Assembly: GCA_900549365.1 (NCBI GenBank)
Contig: UROD01000001.1
Span: forward strand, 1 to 47,778
Direction: 5' to 3'
DNA length: 47,778 nucleotides
Source of the DNA: an uncultured Rickettsiales bacterium
GTDB lineage: Bacteria > Pseudomonadota > Alphaproteobacteria > Rs-D84
The notes beneath the pieces were generated by a model. The model saw only the letters and a list, made by a program, of their open reading frames with translations. It ran no database searches and had not been told where the DNA came from. The position numbers and the translations under genes are program-made. Position 1 is the stretch's first letter. Each line of letters begins with the position of its first letter. Positions 17,470-27,437 of this stretch are shown here, piece after piece.

Positions 17470-17543
17470 TGGTGCCCTAAGCAAGAATCGGACTTGCGAC
17501 TCGTCCTTACCAAGGACGTGTTTTACCACTAGACTATTAGGGC
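17470..17543 (-). tRNA. tRNA-Thr (anticodon GGT)
   Basis: A 74-nt tRNA with encoded CCA. GCCCTAA pairs with TTAGGGC in the acceptor. The anticodon stem CGTCC/GGACG encloses loop TTGGTAA, anticodon GGT. The T arm is GCAAG-TCCGATT-CTTGC; TCC instead of TTC at the loop start is slightly unusual. It lies directly upstream of the aspS leader on the same strand. Confidence 0.9.
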
Positions 17544-17605
17544 AACTTTACCATTGCCCCGCAATTATACGGTATTGCACCTAAAAATCAAGAACAAATA
17601 CGTAA

Positions 17606-17636
17606 AATAAAAAACACCGGCAAACGCCGGTGTTTT
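17606..17636 (-). terminator. Terminator after the Slam operon
   Basis: ACACCGGC/GCCGGTGT hairpin flanked by A-run and T-run. A nearly identical hairpin lies at 21588-21618, so the two bracket the cassette. Confidence 0.8.
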
Positions 17637-17640
17637 CTTG

Positions 17641-17781
17641 TTATTCCAAACAACAATTTACCGCGTTTTTCACCCAGTTTTTCAGGCGCGACATTGTGCC
17701 TGTGCCGCCGGCGTACACCAGACCACAATACGTTGTATCCACCGCCGCTATGATTTGGTCGGTAATGATTTTTGATATAGG
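17641..17781 (-). pseudogene. Possible C-terminal gene remnant after the Slam gene
   Basis: After the TGA of the Slam gene the same frame stays open for 46 codons to a TAA just before the terminator. The piece includes VDTTYCGLVYAGG and LKNWVKNAVNCCLE. Its codons look like the host genes (GCGGCGGTG and similar) rather than the AT-rich Slam gene. It has no start codon at its beginning, only an internal ATG. It may be the tail of a gene displaced by the cassette; an open frame of this length could also arise by chance. Confidence 0.3.
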
Positions 17782-19119
17782 TCAAAAACGTTGTTGTACA
17801 CCAAGTTCGACACCTATTTTATCGTACTCTCGCTGCCAGATATTAGAGTGTCGACGCGTATAACTAACAGTAAGCGTAGGAACAAAATCAAACACTGACA
17901 ACTTATTATTTGATACAGATACCGCATATCTATTGGTAAAGCTACTTTCTGCAATATGTTCAAATTTGTTATTACTTATAACCCAACGCTGTTCATCATA
18001 CCGTTGCCAATATACTGATGAAGATAAAAATATAGTAAAGCCGCCCAACAATTCTGTTCCAAAACCTACCCCCGCACTCGGTCGCCAATGCGAGTAAATA
18101 TTATTTTTCGTCGTTTCTCTTGCTAATCCACAATTCAATGTTACATATTTTGATGCATTAAAAGAATATATAAAACCTGTATTTACATCATATGTATAAC
18201 CATTAAAAATATTTTCAAACTCATCATAAATGTTCTCTAAAACGCGCAGTTCTACACGCCCCGATAGATTCCGTGCAAAATCATAACTTACATTCAATCT
18301 ACCTCCGCCAGACCAATTATATACATTCCAACCATACCAACGTCTTCCTCCCAAGACAGACAACCAAACATCTCCCCGTTCCCATATATATCTAGGGCCC
18401 GTTCCCACAGATAAGTACAAATTATCAAAATCATGTTTGTTGTAAACGTCTGCATATACATGAGCATCCGTTTTCCAACGCCAATTATCCGTCAATATAA
18501 ATTCATAATCCCCACCAACAATAGTATTCAGCCCAAGCGCACGCTGCGGTTCTGGCAATTTTCTGCACAATGTACCAAACATAGTTTTTATGCATTCCTC
18601 CCCACCAGCAGCCGTGTTTATATTACTATCTGGGGTCAAGCCCATATTAAAATACAAGTTCCAATTCTTATTTTGTCGTATAACATATCGCGCATTATTC
18701 ATTATAGTTTTTACGTTATTAGGTAAATCTTTTCCCGCCATAGCCCTGCGCAATTGATAATCAGCACGATGCCATTGCTTTGTTTGCATATAACAAAGGG
18801 CCAGTTCAAACCGCACTCGGGCTAAATCTGGGTATTCATCCAAAATATGACGAAATATCAATATAGCTTTATTATATTCCTGTCGTGCACTCGCTAAACG
18901 CCCCAGCAAAAACATTCTCTCTATATCCAAAGCGGGCTCTTCAAAATTTGGCAAATTATTTAGTATCTCCGCCGCCCCATCTACATATCCGCCATCAATC
19001 ATATTTCCAACAGCTCTCAGCACACTAACAACTGGCATCTTTTCAGTTTGTACATATGCGCCGGCTCGGCAAATTTCCGGTCCCACCACTAGCAATAAAA
19101 GTATTGCCAACCTCTTCAC
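17782..19119 (-). CDS. Slam-type outer-membrane lipoprotein translocator
   Basis: The 445-residue protein matches the surface lipoprotein assembly modifier (Slam, DUF560) layout. It has a signal peptide (about 1-19), a TPR-like helical domain (about 60-130, including LGRLASARQEYNKAI and ARVRFELALCYMQTKQ), then a beta-barrel of about 300 residues with alternating aromatic strands, ending in Phe. Slam proteins move specific lipoproteins across the outer membrane to the cell surface. The gene immediately upstream encodes such a lipoprotein; its TAG stop overlaps the GTG start here (TAGTG), so translation is coupled. Its bases are more AT-rich than those of the neighbours, which suggests horizontal transfer. 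Confidence 0.82.
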   Translation of the reverse strand: MKRLAILLLLVVGPEICRAGAYVQTEKMPVVSVLRAVGNMIDGGYVDGAAEILNNLPNFEEPALDIERMFLLGRLASARQEYNKAILIFRHILDEYPDLARVRFELALCYMQTKQWHRADYQLRRAMAGKDLPNNVKTIMNNARYVIRQNKNWNLYFNMGLTPDSNINTAAGGEECIKTMFGTLCRKLPEPQRALGLNTIVGGDYEFILTDNWRWKTDAHVYADVYNKHDFDNLYLSVGTGPRYIWERGDVWLSVLGGRRWYGWNVYNWSGGGRLNVSYDFARNLSGRVELRVLENIYDEFENIFNGYTYDVNTGFIYSFNASKYVTLNCGLARETTKNNIYSHWRPSAGVGFGTELLGGFTIFLSSSVYWQRYDEQRWVISNNKFEHIAESSFTNRYAVSVSNNKLSVFDFVPTLTVSYTRRHSNIWQREYDKIGVELGVQQRF

Positions 19120-20357
19120 TATTTCACGCCAAATGCAATATTCATATCAACACCTGATTCTGCTTCATTATATCGTACCAACCCAGTGGCTTCATTTGGA
19201 ATACCTGTATCTGGTTTTTCACCATAGTATGTGGCATCAAATTTCGCACCATCATCCTTTATCACACCATTTACATCTGACTTTTTTTCTAATTTAACCA
19301 AATTATTTTTATTACTATAATTATTAAACTCTATTTCACCATTATCATTTACATTTACATCATACCAATTATTAAACTGTGCACTCAACGTACTGTTTCC
19401 TGTTGACCGATTAAAAACAAGTGTTGCGTTGCCATCAAGATCAACAACATGTTGTGCATTTGATGCGGTACCAACGGCACGACCAGTAAAGTTAACATCA
19501 CCAGCTATATCTTCTGTTCCTATTTTGTGCGATAAATACCCGCCCGCAAAAACAGCGTTATCTGATAAAATATCTCGTATATCAGACGCAGCGTCAGGTC
19601 GATTTTTTACAACACTATACGTCCCAAAATCAGAATACGAAAGTCCCAAATTTTTACCAATCGAATTAAAGTACATTCTTGTTGCGTCATCATTTATATC
19701 CGTATAGACCCAATTATCAAATTTTACCGTTTTACCATCTTGAACAATCTTTGCACCTGTTATACGCCCATCATCATCCAAAATAAATTGTATCTCTCCA
19801 CCATACTGCGTATTAAATTTTGCATTTTCTGCATTCAATAACAACGTGTATTTGCGTATTTCTTTTGATATCTCATTAAATGTAGTTGTATTCCTATCTC
19901 GCCACCGCACAAAACACGCTGCCGCACTATCAACAGTGGCATTATTAAAGCAAGAATTTAATCTATTATCAATCACATACGCCGCCATATGCATCAGTAA
20001 AAAATTGTCAACAAATTTATCTTTTATCTCTGTTTCCGTATATTCATCACCTGTCAACCAACTAGCTGCACTTGCTATATCTACTCTAGAAACATCAACA
20101 CCCGTATCAGGATTAAATAAACTCCATTCATTTAATCTATATTGTATATAATCAGAAATTTGATTTTCAGTATTAGACAAGAGTCCTGTAACCGTCGCAT
20201 TATAATTTGTAATAGCATTCGAAAAATCTTGCTCTGGGTTTGTAGGAGCACCCAATGGGTTATGTGAACGATGTTGATAATCATAATCAATAGAACCATT
20301 ATCGCCAGTGCACGCCGTTAACAAACATAACACAAACAAGGTAATACATCTTTTCAT
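19119..20357 (-). CDS. Probable Slam-dependent surface lipoprotein
   Basis: The 412-residue protein starts with a lipoprotein signal and lipobox LTAC (about residue 15), followed by a flexible Gly/Asn/Asp segment. The N-terminal half (about 40-190) is helical with a few Cys. The C-terminal 150 residues form short beta strands with GDVNFTGRAVGTA, GNATLVFNRSTG and a last strand MNIAFGVK. This resembles the eight-stranded barrel at the C-terminus of TbpB-like and other Slam substrates, which Slam recognises. Its neighbour encodes a Slam protein in the same operon. The ATG at 20357 has GGGAG at a good distance. The ligand is unknown; neisserial relatives bind transferrin, haemoglobin or factor H. 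Confidence 0.72.
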   Translation of the reverse strand: MKRCITLFVLCLLTACTGDNGSIDYDYQHRSHNPLGAPTNPEQDFSNAITNYNATVTGLLSNTENQISDYIQYRLNEWSLFNPDTGVDVSRVDIASAASWLTGDEYTETEIKDKFVDNFLLMHMAAYVIDNRLNSCFNNATVDSAAACFVRWRDRNTTTFNEISKEIRKYTLLLNAENAKFNTQYGGEIQFILDDDGRITGAKIVQDGKTVKFDNWVYTDINDDATRMYFNSIGKNLGLSYSDFGTYSVVKNRPDAASDIRDILSDNAVFAGGYLSHKIGTEDIAGDVNFTGRAVGTASNAQHVVDLDGNATLVFNRSTGNSTLSAQFNNWYDVNVNDNGEIEFNNYSNKNNLVKLEKKSDVNGVIKDDGAKFDATYYGEKPDTGIPNEATGLVRYNEAESGVDMNIAFGVK

Positions 20358-20521
20358 TTTTTTCTCCCAACTGACTAACACTTTACATTGTACTTGTACA
20401 GGTAACATTTTCAATAAAATAATCTTTATCACCTTGATTGCATACAAGCTATCAATTACTATATTAGACGCATAGGTATATAATCCTATTATCTCACACA
20501 AACTAAAAAAAGGGTAAAACA
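20358..20521. promoter_or_regulatory. AT-rich divergent promoter region
   Basis: This 164-base gap separates the surface lipoprotein gene from the glycine-rich gene. It is strongly AT-rich and must hold both promoters, but I cannot point to a single convincing -35/-10 pair. The plus-strand gene has AAAAGGG before its ATG. Confidence 0.4.
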
Positions 20522-21412
20522 ATGGCGTTATTACAATATTTAGAAGAAGGTCAATTCTCTACTAACCTAGAAACCGGTGATTATAAAGTTATTGTAATAG
20601 GCCCTGGTGGTGATGGTGGCAAGGGAGGAACATCCATAGGTAGTAATTTAAGTACAGCTTCTCGCGTAGACGGCGCTGCCGGTGGTGGTGGTGGCGGCGG
20701 TGCGTATGTTTACGTCAATACATTCTATAATGTACCGGCTGGTGAATTACATATCATAATACGAGAAACCGACACTACCTTGTTTGGGCCAATTCTTATA
20801 ACCATCCCCAAAGCCGGTTCTGGCAACACAATAGGCGACAACTCTAACGTTCCTGCACAACCGGGCGATTCTATTGGCGAACAAGGTTTTATTGGCTCCC
20901 ATGGAGGTGGTGCTGGAGGTAATTTTGGAATTAAGGTCACATCAGGTGATTTTCCAGAAGTAACACCTATACGCGGTGGTCAGGGTAGCCACGGTAATGG
21001 CGAAGATTCAACAATCGGAACCATAACCGGTACTGTTCAAGCCGGTGGCAAGGGTGGAAAAGGCGGTGCCAATCCAAGATTAGCAGCTGGTAGTGGCGGT
21101 TTCGGTGCATCAGCCAATGGAGTACACATCACTGAACAAAATTTTCTTCAAATTACTGCCGAGTACCTAGCGGAGAAAATTACAGGTGGCAATGGTTCCA
21201 ATGGCACCGCTCCTGCAAGTCGTCAAGCCGTAACCGGAATTTCTGGTGGCAACGGCGGTGGTGGCGGCGGAGCATGGACAAATGGAAAAGATGGAGCAAA
21301 AGCTATCGCCCCGGGTCGCGGAGTCAACGGCAAAGGTGGTAATGGTGGCATTGGCGGTCTAGGTGCTGTTTGGTTAATGAAACTAAAAAACAACACAACC
21401 AAAACACACTAA
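20522..21412 (+). CDS. Glycine-rich protein, polyglycine-sandwich-like
   Basis: The 296-residue protein opens with a beta-strand segment (about 13-29, ending in VIVIGPGGDGGKGG), as in glycine-rich domains of phage tail-tip adhesins. Long Gly-rich tracts then alternate with short beta stretches (about 28-65, 125-145, 180-205, 243-290). Such runs can pack as polyglycine II sandwiches. No signal peptide is visible, so export, if any, is by another route, or it is a virion-type protein. It is divergent from the lipoprotein-Slam operon and shares its AT-rich character, so it may belong to the same acquired cassette. An adhesive surface role is inference. Confidence 0.55.
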   Translation: MALLQYLEEGQFSTNLETGDYKVIVIGPGGDGGKGGTSIGSNLSTASRVDGAAGGGGGGGAYVYVNTFYNVPAGELHIIIRETDTTLFGPILITIPKAGSGNTIGDNSNVPAQPGDSIGEQGFIGSHGGGAGGNFGIKVTSGDFPEVTPIRGGQGSHGNGEDSTIGTITGTVQAGGKGGKGGANPRLAAGSGGFGASANGVHITEQNFLQITAEYLAEKITGGNGSNGTAPASRQAVTGISGGNGGGGGGAWTNGKDGAKAIAPGRGVNGKGGNGGIGGLGAVWLMKLKNNTTKTH

Positions 21413-21587
21413 AAACAATATACGGACGCACCAGTTGCGATACCGCAACCGGCATATTCCCATATGCCTATTTGCTTGTTTGAACCCCCTGCCCTCGGGG
21501 GTTCTGCGTCCCTGATAACACAATTACCAAAAAGTCAGCCTTATTGCCCGTCTTCGCTACGCTACGCCGCGGCACTGAATTTTCTAA
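21413..21587. other. Non-coding gap with hairpins after the glycine-rich gene
   Basis: No gene seen. A perfect eight-base-pair hairpin GAACCCCC/GGGGGTTC spans 21482-21504, and GTTGCG/CGCAAC can pair near 21431-21446. CTTCGCTACGCTACGCCGCGG at about 21552-21572 resembles fragments of dispersed palindromic repeats. Confidence 0.45.
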
Positions 21588-21618
21588 TAAAAAACACCGG
21601 CGTCTGCCGGTGTTTTTC
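21588..21618 (-). terminator. Terminator of tRNA-Met
   Basis: ACACCGGC/GCCGGTGT hairpin followed on the minus strand by a T-run, 12 bases after the tRNA end. Confidence 0.8.
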
Positions 21619-21629
21619 AAGAAAATTCG

Positions 21630-21706
21630 TGGTAGCGGGAGAGGGACTTGAACCCCCGACACGCGGATTATGATTCCGCTGCTCTAACCAGCTGAGCTAT
21701 CCCGCC
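21630..21706 (-). tRNA. Elongator tRNA-Met (anticodon CAT)
   Basis: A 77-nt tRNA with encoded CCA. GGCGGGA pairs with TCCCGCT-type acceptor bases; the anticodon stem GCGGA/TCCGC encloses loop ATCATAA, anticodon CAT. The body resembles alphaproteobacterial elongator Met tRNAs. A CAT anticodon could also be an isoleucine tRNA with lysidine, but I judge Met more likely. Confidence 0.85.
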
Positions 21707-21818
21707 AACGCCCGCGCATTATAAACATAAAAAAATTAAATGTCCACAAAATTATACGCGCGCACCGCAATCGGATTTTATTCTGATTGCATAATTATTA
21801 TATTTTTTAATATTTTGT

Positions 21819-21847
21819 TTGAAAGGTGGGCAAAAATAGTGTATTAT
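21819..21847 (+). promoter_or_regulatory. Promoter for a leaderless pagL-like mRNA
   Basis: TTGAAA, 17-nt spacer, TATTAT. The -10 box ends eight bases before the ATG at 21856, leaving no room for a ribosome binding site. Confidence 0.65.
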
Positions 21848-21855
21848 ATTGCGTC

Positions 21856-22413
21856 ATGAAAAAATTCTTAGCATCTTTATTTGGCATTATTTTTGCAGCC
21901 AATGCCGTCGCCGCTGAAAATCCATTTTTCGGCAAATACGAAAACCAAATTGCATTCCATTTTGGCCAGGGTATCGACAGTGGTTTCTTGGTTCCGCCAC
22001 CGGCGCGCCCCGTGCCATTTTACATGTTGCATTTCCAGTATTCCCAGCCGACAACATTCTTTCGTGTGCCGGCACGCCAGTCATTGAACATCGGTCAAAC
22101 ATTGGGATTTGGTAAAAAATACGGCTGGAATTGGGATCAATACACAATTCCAATGGTGTTTCTCAGCGAAGATGTCGTCCTGTTCCACGGAAAAAGATGG
22201 TACTATGCCAACGGCGCAGGTGTCGGATTGCAGGCGCAACAGAACGAACGCTTGGGTGCAAAATTATTATTCCAATGGAAAATGATTGGCGGGTATAAAT
22301 TAAACGACCGCACAAACATCGAATTATTTATGCAGCATTTTTCCAACGCAAATACCGCACGTGAAAATTACTCATATGCGTTTTACGGTCTGGGCTTTAC
22401 ATATAATTTCTAA
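21856..22413 (+). CDS. PagL-like lipid A 3-O-deacylase (acyloxyacyl hydrolase)
   Basis: The 185-residue protein has a signal peptide cut near AVAA (residue 20) and a small beta-barrel ending in FTYNF, typical of outer-membrane insertion. The motif HFSNAN (161-166) matches the catalytic His and Ser of PagL, where the enzyme removes an acyl chain from lipid A at the outer membrane. The surrounding NIELFMQHFSNA and the closing strands also fit the acyloxyacyl hydrolase family. The change in lipid A would alter recognition by hosts. The ATG is chosen because the promoter predicts transcription starting at it; a GTG at 21826 lies upstream of the predicted start. Confidence 0.75.
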   Translation: MKKFLASLFGIIFAANAVAAENPFFGKYENQIAFHFGQGIDSGFLVPPPARPVPFYMLHFQYSQPTTFFRVPARQSLNIGQTLGFGKKYGWNWDQYTIPMVFLSEDVVLFHGKRWYYANGAGVGLQAQQNERLGAKLLFQWKMIGGYKLNDRTNIELFMQHFSNANTARENYSYAFYGLGFTYNF

Positions 22414-22420
22414 GTGCAGT

Positions 22421-22450
22421 CAAAAAAAATGTCCGCCATCGGCGGACACA
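22421..22450. terminator. Terminator between pagL-like and ung
   Basis: TGTCCGCC/GGCGGACA hairpin with an eight-base T-run on the minus strand, ending ung transcription. It may also serve the plus-strand gene, though the plus-strand T-run is weak. Confidence 0.75.
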
Positions 22451-22456
22451 AAATTT

Positions 22457-22494
22457 GAATTTTTTATCGCGGCGGCGCGAAGCGGATACGGATT
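22457..22494 (-). repeat. Dispersed repeat, copy 1
   Basis: AATTTTTTATCGCGGCG followed by GCGAAGCGGATACGGAT closely matches 27374-27411. Both copies lie at the 3' end of a minus-strand gene. Confidence 0.5.
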
Positions 22495-23155
22495 ACCATT
22501 CAATCGGCGTTTTGCCGTGTTGAACCAGATATTCATTCGCACGCGAAAAATGATGATTACCAAAGAATCCACGATGCGCGGACAGTGGCGACGGGTGCAC
22601 CGATTTCAATATCAGATTACGTGATGGGTCAACAAATTCCGCCTTGCGCTGGGCGTACGAACCCCACAGCATATAAACAATATTATCACGGTGCGCCACC
22701 GCACGAATAACCGCATCGGTAAATTGTTCCCACCCGCGTCCCGCATGCGATGCCGCCTGATGCGCCGCCACCGTCAACGTAGAATTTAACAACAACACGC
22801 CCTGACGCGCCCACGCGGTTAAATCGCCATGCGTCGCACTGGGACGCCCCAAATCAGATTCAATTTCTTTGTAAATATTTATCAAACTGGGTGGTACAGG
22901 TGTTGGTGGCAACACAGAAAAACACAGACCGTGCGCCTGCCCTGGTTCGTGATACGGGTCTTGACCTATAATCACAACCTTGACGTCTGGCAACGGACAC
23001 AGGTTAAACGCATTGAATATATTTTGTGGCGCAGGGTACACCGCATGCCCCGCCAAATATTCATTACGTACAAATTCCGTCAGTTTGATAAAATAATCTT
23101 TATCAAATTCACCCGCCAGCGCATCTTTCCATGACTGTTCAATTTTTACATTCAT
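22493..23155 (-). CDS. ung: Uracil-DNA glycosylase
   Basis: The 220-residue family 1 enzyme removes uracil from DNA. Motif [18 protein letters not shown] holds the catalytic Asp, and the [13 protein letters not shown] loop near residue 190 inserts into [12 protein letters not shown] and [10 protein letters not shown] are also family hallmarks. The ATG overlaps the stop of the HhH glycosylase gene (ATGA), so the two glycosylases form a coupled base-excision-repair pair. A terminator follows. Confidence 0.95.
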   Translation of the reverse strand: MNVKIEQSWKDALAGEFDKDYFIKLTEFVRNEYLAGHAVYPAPQNIFNAFNLCPLPDVKVVIIGQDPYHEPGQAHGLCFSVLPPTPVPPSLINIYKEIESDLGRPSATHGDLTAWARQGVLLLNSTLTVAAHQAASHAGRGWEQFTDAVIRAVAHRDNIVYMLWGSYAQRKAEFVDPSRNLILKSVHPSPLSAHRGFFGNHHFSRANEYLVQHGKTPIEW

Positions 23156-23802
23156 AATTTTATCAACCCTGTTTGTAATGCTTTCCATAAAACCACATCA
23201 ATATACCCACGTGGCAATGACGTTTCGTTGCATAATTTTTCAAACATCGCATCACACGCGGCGCGAATATCTGGGTTTAATTTTTTATTATCGATTTTTT
23301 CGTGCAGTGCGGGATTTCCGCTGTACAGCGCACCCAGACGCTGAATCCAAATATCGTATTTCACAACATCTTCGCCCAAGTTTCGTGCCAAATGATTTGC
23401 CGTGATTTTTCCAATATGTGGCAAACGCGACAAGAACCCCAAACGAGTATCAACATCATTTAACTTATAATATTCTGCACATAACGTATCGCGATTTTGC
23501 CAAATTTTACAAATCGCATTTATTTTATTTTTATTGTGAAAAACAGAAAACAGATAGTCAAAATCTGCGCCACGCACACGCAACGCAGACATTATTTTTT
23601 CATGAATTGATTTCGCCGTCTTTTGTGAAAACCCGCCCGCTAAAATTACATAGGCACACTGCGTTGCAAATGCATCTGCATCACAAATATGCCGATGCAT
23701 CAGGTTATCTTTGATTTGGTCAAACGATTGCGCATCACTGTCCAGTCCTGCCGCCCGCAACCGCGCGTCCAAATCAAAGAACCATTTTCCATCAAACATC
23801 AT
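23152..23802 (-). CDS. HhH-GPD-type DNA glycosylase
   Basis: The 216-residue protein has a helix-hairpin-helix motif ([17 protein letters not shown], about 127-143) followed by [10 protein letters not shown]. The Asp there sits where HhH-GPD glycosylases such as Nth and AlkA have the catalytic Asp. No iron-sulphur cluster Cys pattern of Nth is visible. The damaged base it removes cannot be told. Neighbours support a repair role: gyrB stops just upstream and ung is coupled downstream. It could instead be an 8-oxoguanine or alkyl-base glycosylase subfamily. Confidence 0.68.
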   Translation of the reverse strand: MMFDGKWFFDLDARLRAAGLDSDAQSFDQIKDNLMHRHICDADAFATQCAYVILAGGFSQKTAKSIHEKIMSALRVRGADFDYLFSVFHNKNKINAICKIWQNRDTLCAEYYKLNDVDTRLGFLSRLPHIGKITANHLARNLGEDVVKYDIWIQRLGALYSGNPALHEKIDNKKLNPDIRAACDAMFEKLCNETSLPRGYIDVVLWKALQTGLIKL

Positions 23803-26202
<2,400 letters not shown>

Positions 26203-26278
26203 TTATATTCCTTTCTTTTTTCTATGTAAAAAATAGCAATTTCTGGTATAATTATCAAGAAAAAAGGGGACAAAAATT

Positions 26279-26551
26279 ATGGTAGAAAGCAAAGCACAAA
26301 CATTTTCAAAATCTGACTTTCTGTCGCCAGCGGCGGTGGCTAAAAAATACGGTACAGACAAACTGACCGCGGCCCAGATTATGCATAACCAATTCAAACG
26401 CGGAACAAAAATCCTGACTAAATACGGTTCGCGCCCAATGATTACAATTGACCCATTGGTTCACTCTAAAACCAAGGACGGATTTCCTGCATACCGCCTG
26501 CATCCATTGGCAGACGAAAAATTCAAAGAATTACTGGCCAAGGAGAAATAA
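26279..26551 (+). CDS. Small basic protein upstream of the RusA-like gene
   Basis: The 90-residue cytoplasmic protein is rich in Lys and Ala with a helical start (SPAAVAKKYGTDKLTAAQIM) and an ending of ELLAKEK. No family recognised. A strong AAGGGGAC site precedes the ATG. It ends three bases before the RusA-like gene, so the two are an operon. It might be a partner of the resolvase, but this is only from position. Confidence 0.6.
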   Translation: MVESKAQTFSKSDFLSPAAVAKKYGTDKLTAAQIMHNQFKRGTKILTKYGSRPMITIDPLVHSKTKDGFPAYRLHPLADEKFKELLAKEK

Positions 26552-26554
26552 TCT

Positions 26555-27124
26555 ATGAAGTTCAAGTTATTGTATTTTGGCGATATTTTAATCAACCCCA
26601 AAAAGCGTTCTCAACATATTGCTGATATTCGTATGCAATTCCACCCACAACTGAAAAAATTGGTGGAACACCAGCCATGGAATAACCTGACGCAATATAT
26701 GGTGCCAACCGCCACCAAGAGCCCAATTACAACCCGCCATGTGGGTGGTATTGATTGGAATCCTATTATTACACCAAACCTGAAATTATTGGCTGAAATA
26801 GATATTCAAATGATGCACCCAGAAATTGTTGGTGTTCCACGCCGCGATATTGATAACCGCGTTAAAACATTACTGGACGGGCTGCGTTGCCCCCAGAATG
26901 AACACGAGGTCGGCGAAAACACACCACGCGACATAGGGCCAATTTACACATTACTAGATGACGACCATCTGATAACAAAAATATCAGTAAATACCAGCCA
27001 CTTGCTGGGCACAGAATTATTCAGCGAAAGTATTCCCAAAACACCAGACGCGGTGTTTATAATGCTGGACGTCAATGTACGTGTCGCCGAAGGAAATCTG
27101 GAAAACCTGCCGTTTATGGTATAA
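26555..27124 (+). CDS. RusA-like Holliday junction resolvase
   Basis: The 189-residue protein has the RusA pattern: PRRDIDNRVKTLLDGL (about 95-110), with two Asp in DID, and LLDDDHLI (about 133-140). In RusA such Asp residues bind metal and cut four-way junctions. It is longer than E. coli RusA (120), with an extended loop between the two motifs and a longer N-terminus. RusA genes usually sit in prophages, but no phage genes are near, so this may be a domesticated copy or a chromosomal repair nuclease. It follows the 90-residue gene and ends at a terminator. Confidence 0.68.
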   Translation: MKFKLLYFGDILINPKKRSQHIADIRMQFHPQLKKLVEHQPWNNLTQYMVPTATKSPITTRHVGGIDWNPIITPNLKLLAEIDIQMMHPEIVGVPRRDIDNRVKTLLDGLRCPQNEHEVGENTPRDIGPIYTLLDDDHLITKISVNTSHLLGTELFSESIPKTPDAVFIMLDVNVRVAEGNLENLPFMV

Positions 27125-27125
27125 A

Positions 27126-27149
27126 AATGCCCCACCAGGGGCATTTTTT
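27126..27149 (+). terminator. Terminator of the RusA-like operon
   Basis: TGCCCC/GGGGCA hairpin followed by six Ts, directly after the stop codon. Confidence 0.85.
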
Positions 27150-27181
27150 AGAGAATAGATAATAGAGCATAGATAATAGAT

Positions 27182-27210
27182 AGTGCGCCGTCTGGCGCAC
27201 TGTTTTATTT
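27182..27210 (+). terminator. Second hairpin with T-rich tail
   Basis: AGTGCGCC/GGCGCACT stem with a four-base loop, then GTTTTATTT. A pair of ATAGATAATAGA direct repeats lies just before it. Confidence 0.5.
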
Positions 27211-27345
27211 ACTGGATTGCTTCGTTTCACTCGCAATGAAACCGAGCGGTACGCGAAGGTTGCGGCAAGGACGAAGTCCGCAGGCGACACATGCACAAAA
27301 AACAATGTCATTGCGAGCAAGCGTAGCGACGCGTGGCAATCCAGT
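27211..27345. repeat. Palindromic MITE/REP-like element
   Basis: The ends are inverted copies: ACTGGATTGC followed by TCGCAATGA at the left, and TCATTGCGA followed by GCAATCCAGT at the right. The 135 bases code for nothing convincing. Sequences of the type CATTGCGAGC...GCAATCCAG are dispersed repeats in many bacterial genomes. Confidence 0.6.
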
Positions 27346-27373
27346 TTATGTTATGTTGCGCGCAGCGCACAAA

Positions 27374-27437
27374 ATTTTTATCGCGGCGAAGCGCAACGGA
27401 GACGGATGAACTTTGAACTCTGAACTTTGAACTTTCT
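27374..27437 (-). repeat. Dispersed repeat, copy 2, and short tandem repeat
   Basis: AATTTTTATCGCGGCG-AAGCGCAACGGAGACGGAT matches 22457-22494. It is followed by two units of TGAACTTTGAACT. Both sit between the palindromic element and the pilR stop. Confidence 0.5.

Noticed and set aside
17588..17785. 65-codon minus-strand frame after the Slam gene
   Set aside because: It runs through the terminator hairpin and has no ribosome binding site; the other frame looks more protein-like.
27211..27345. CRISPR-like array
   Set aside because: The repeats are a single inverted pair, not regularly spaced direct repeats; no CRISPR array is seen in the window.
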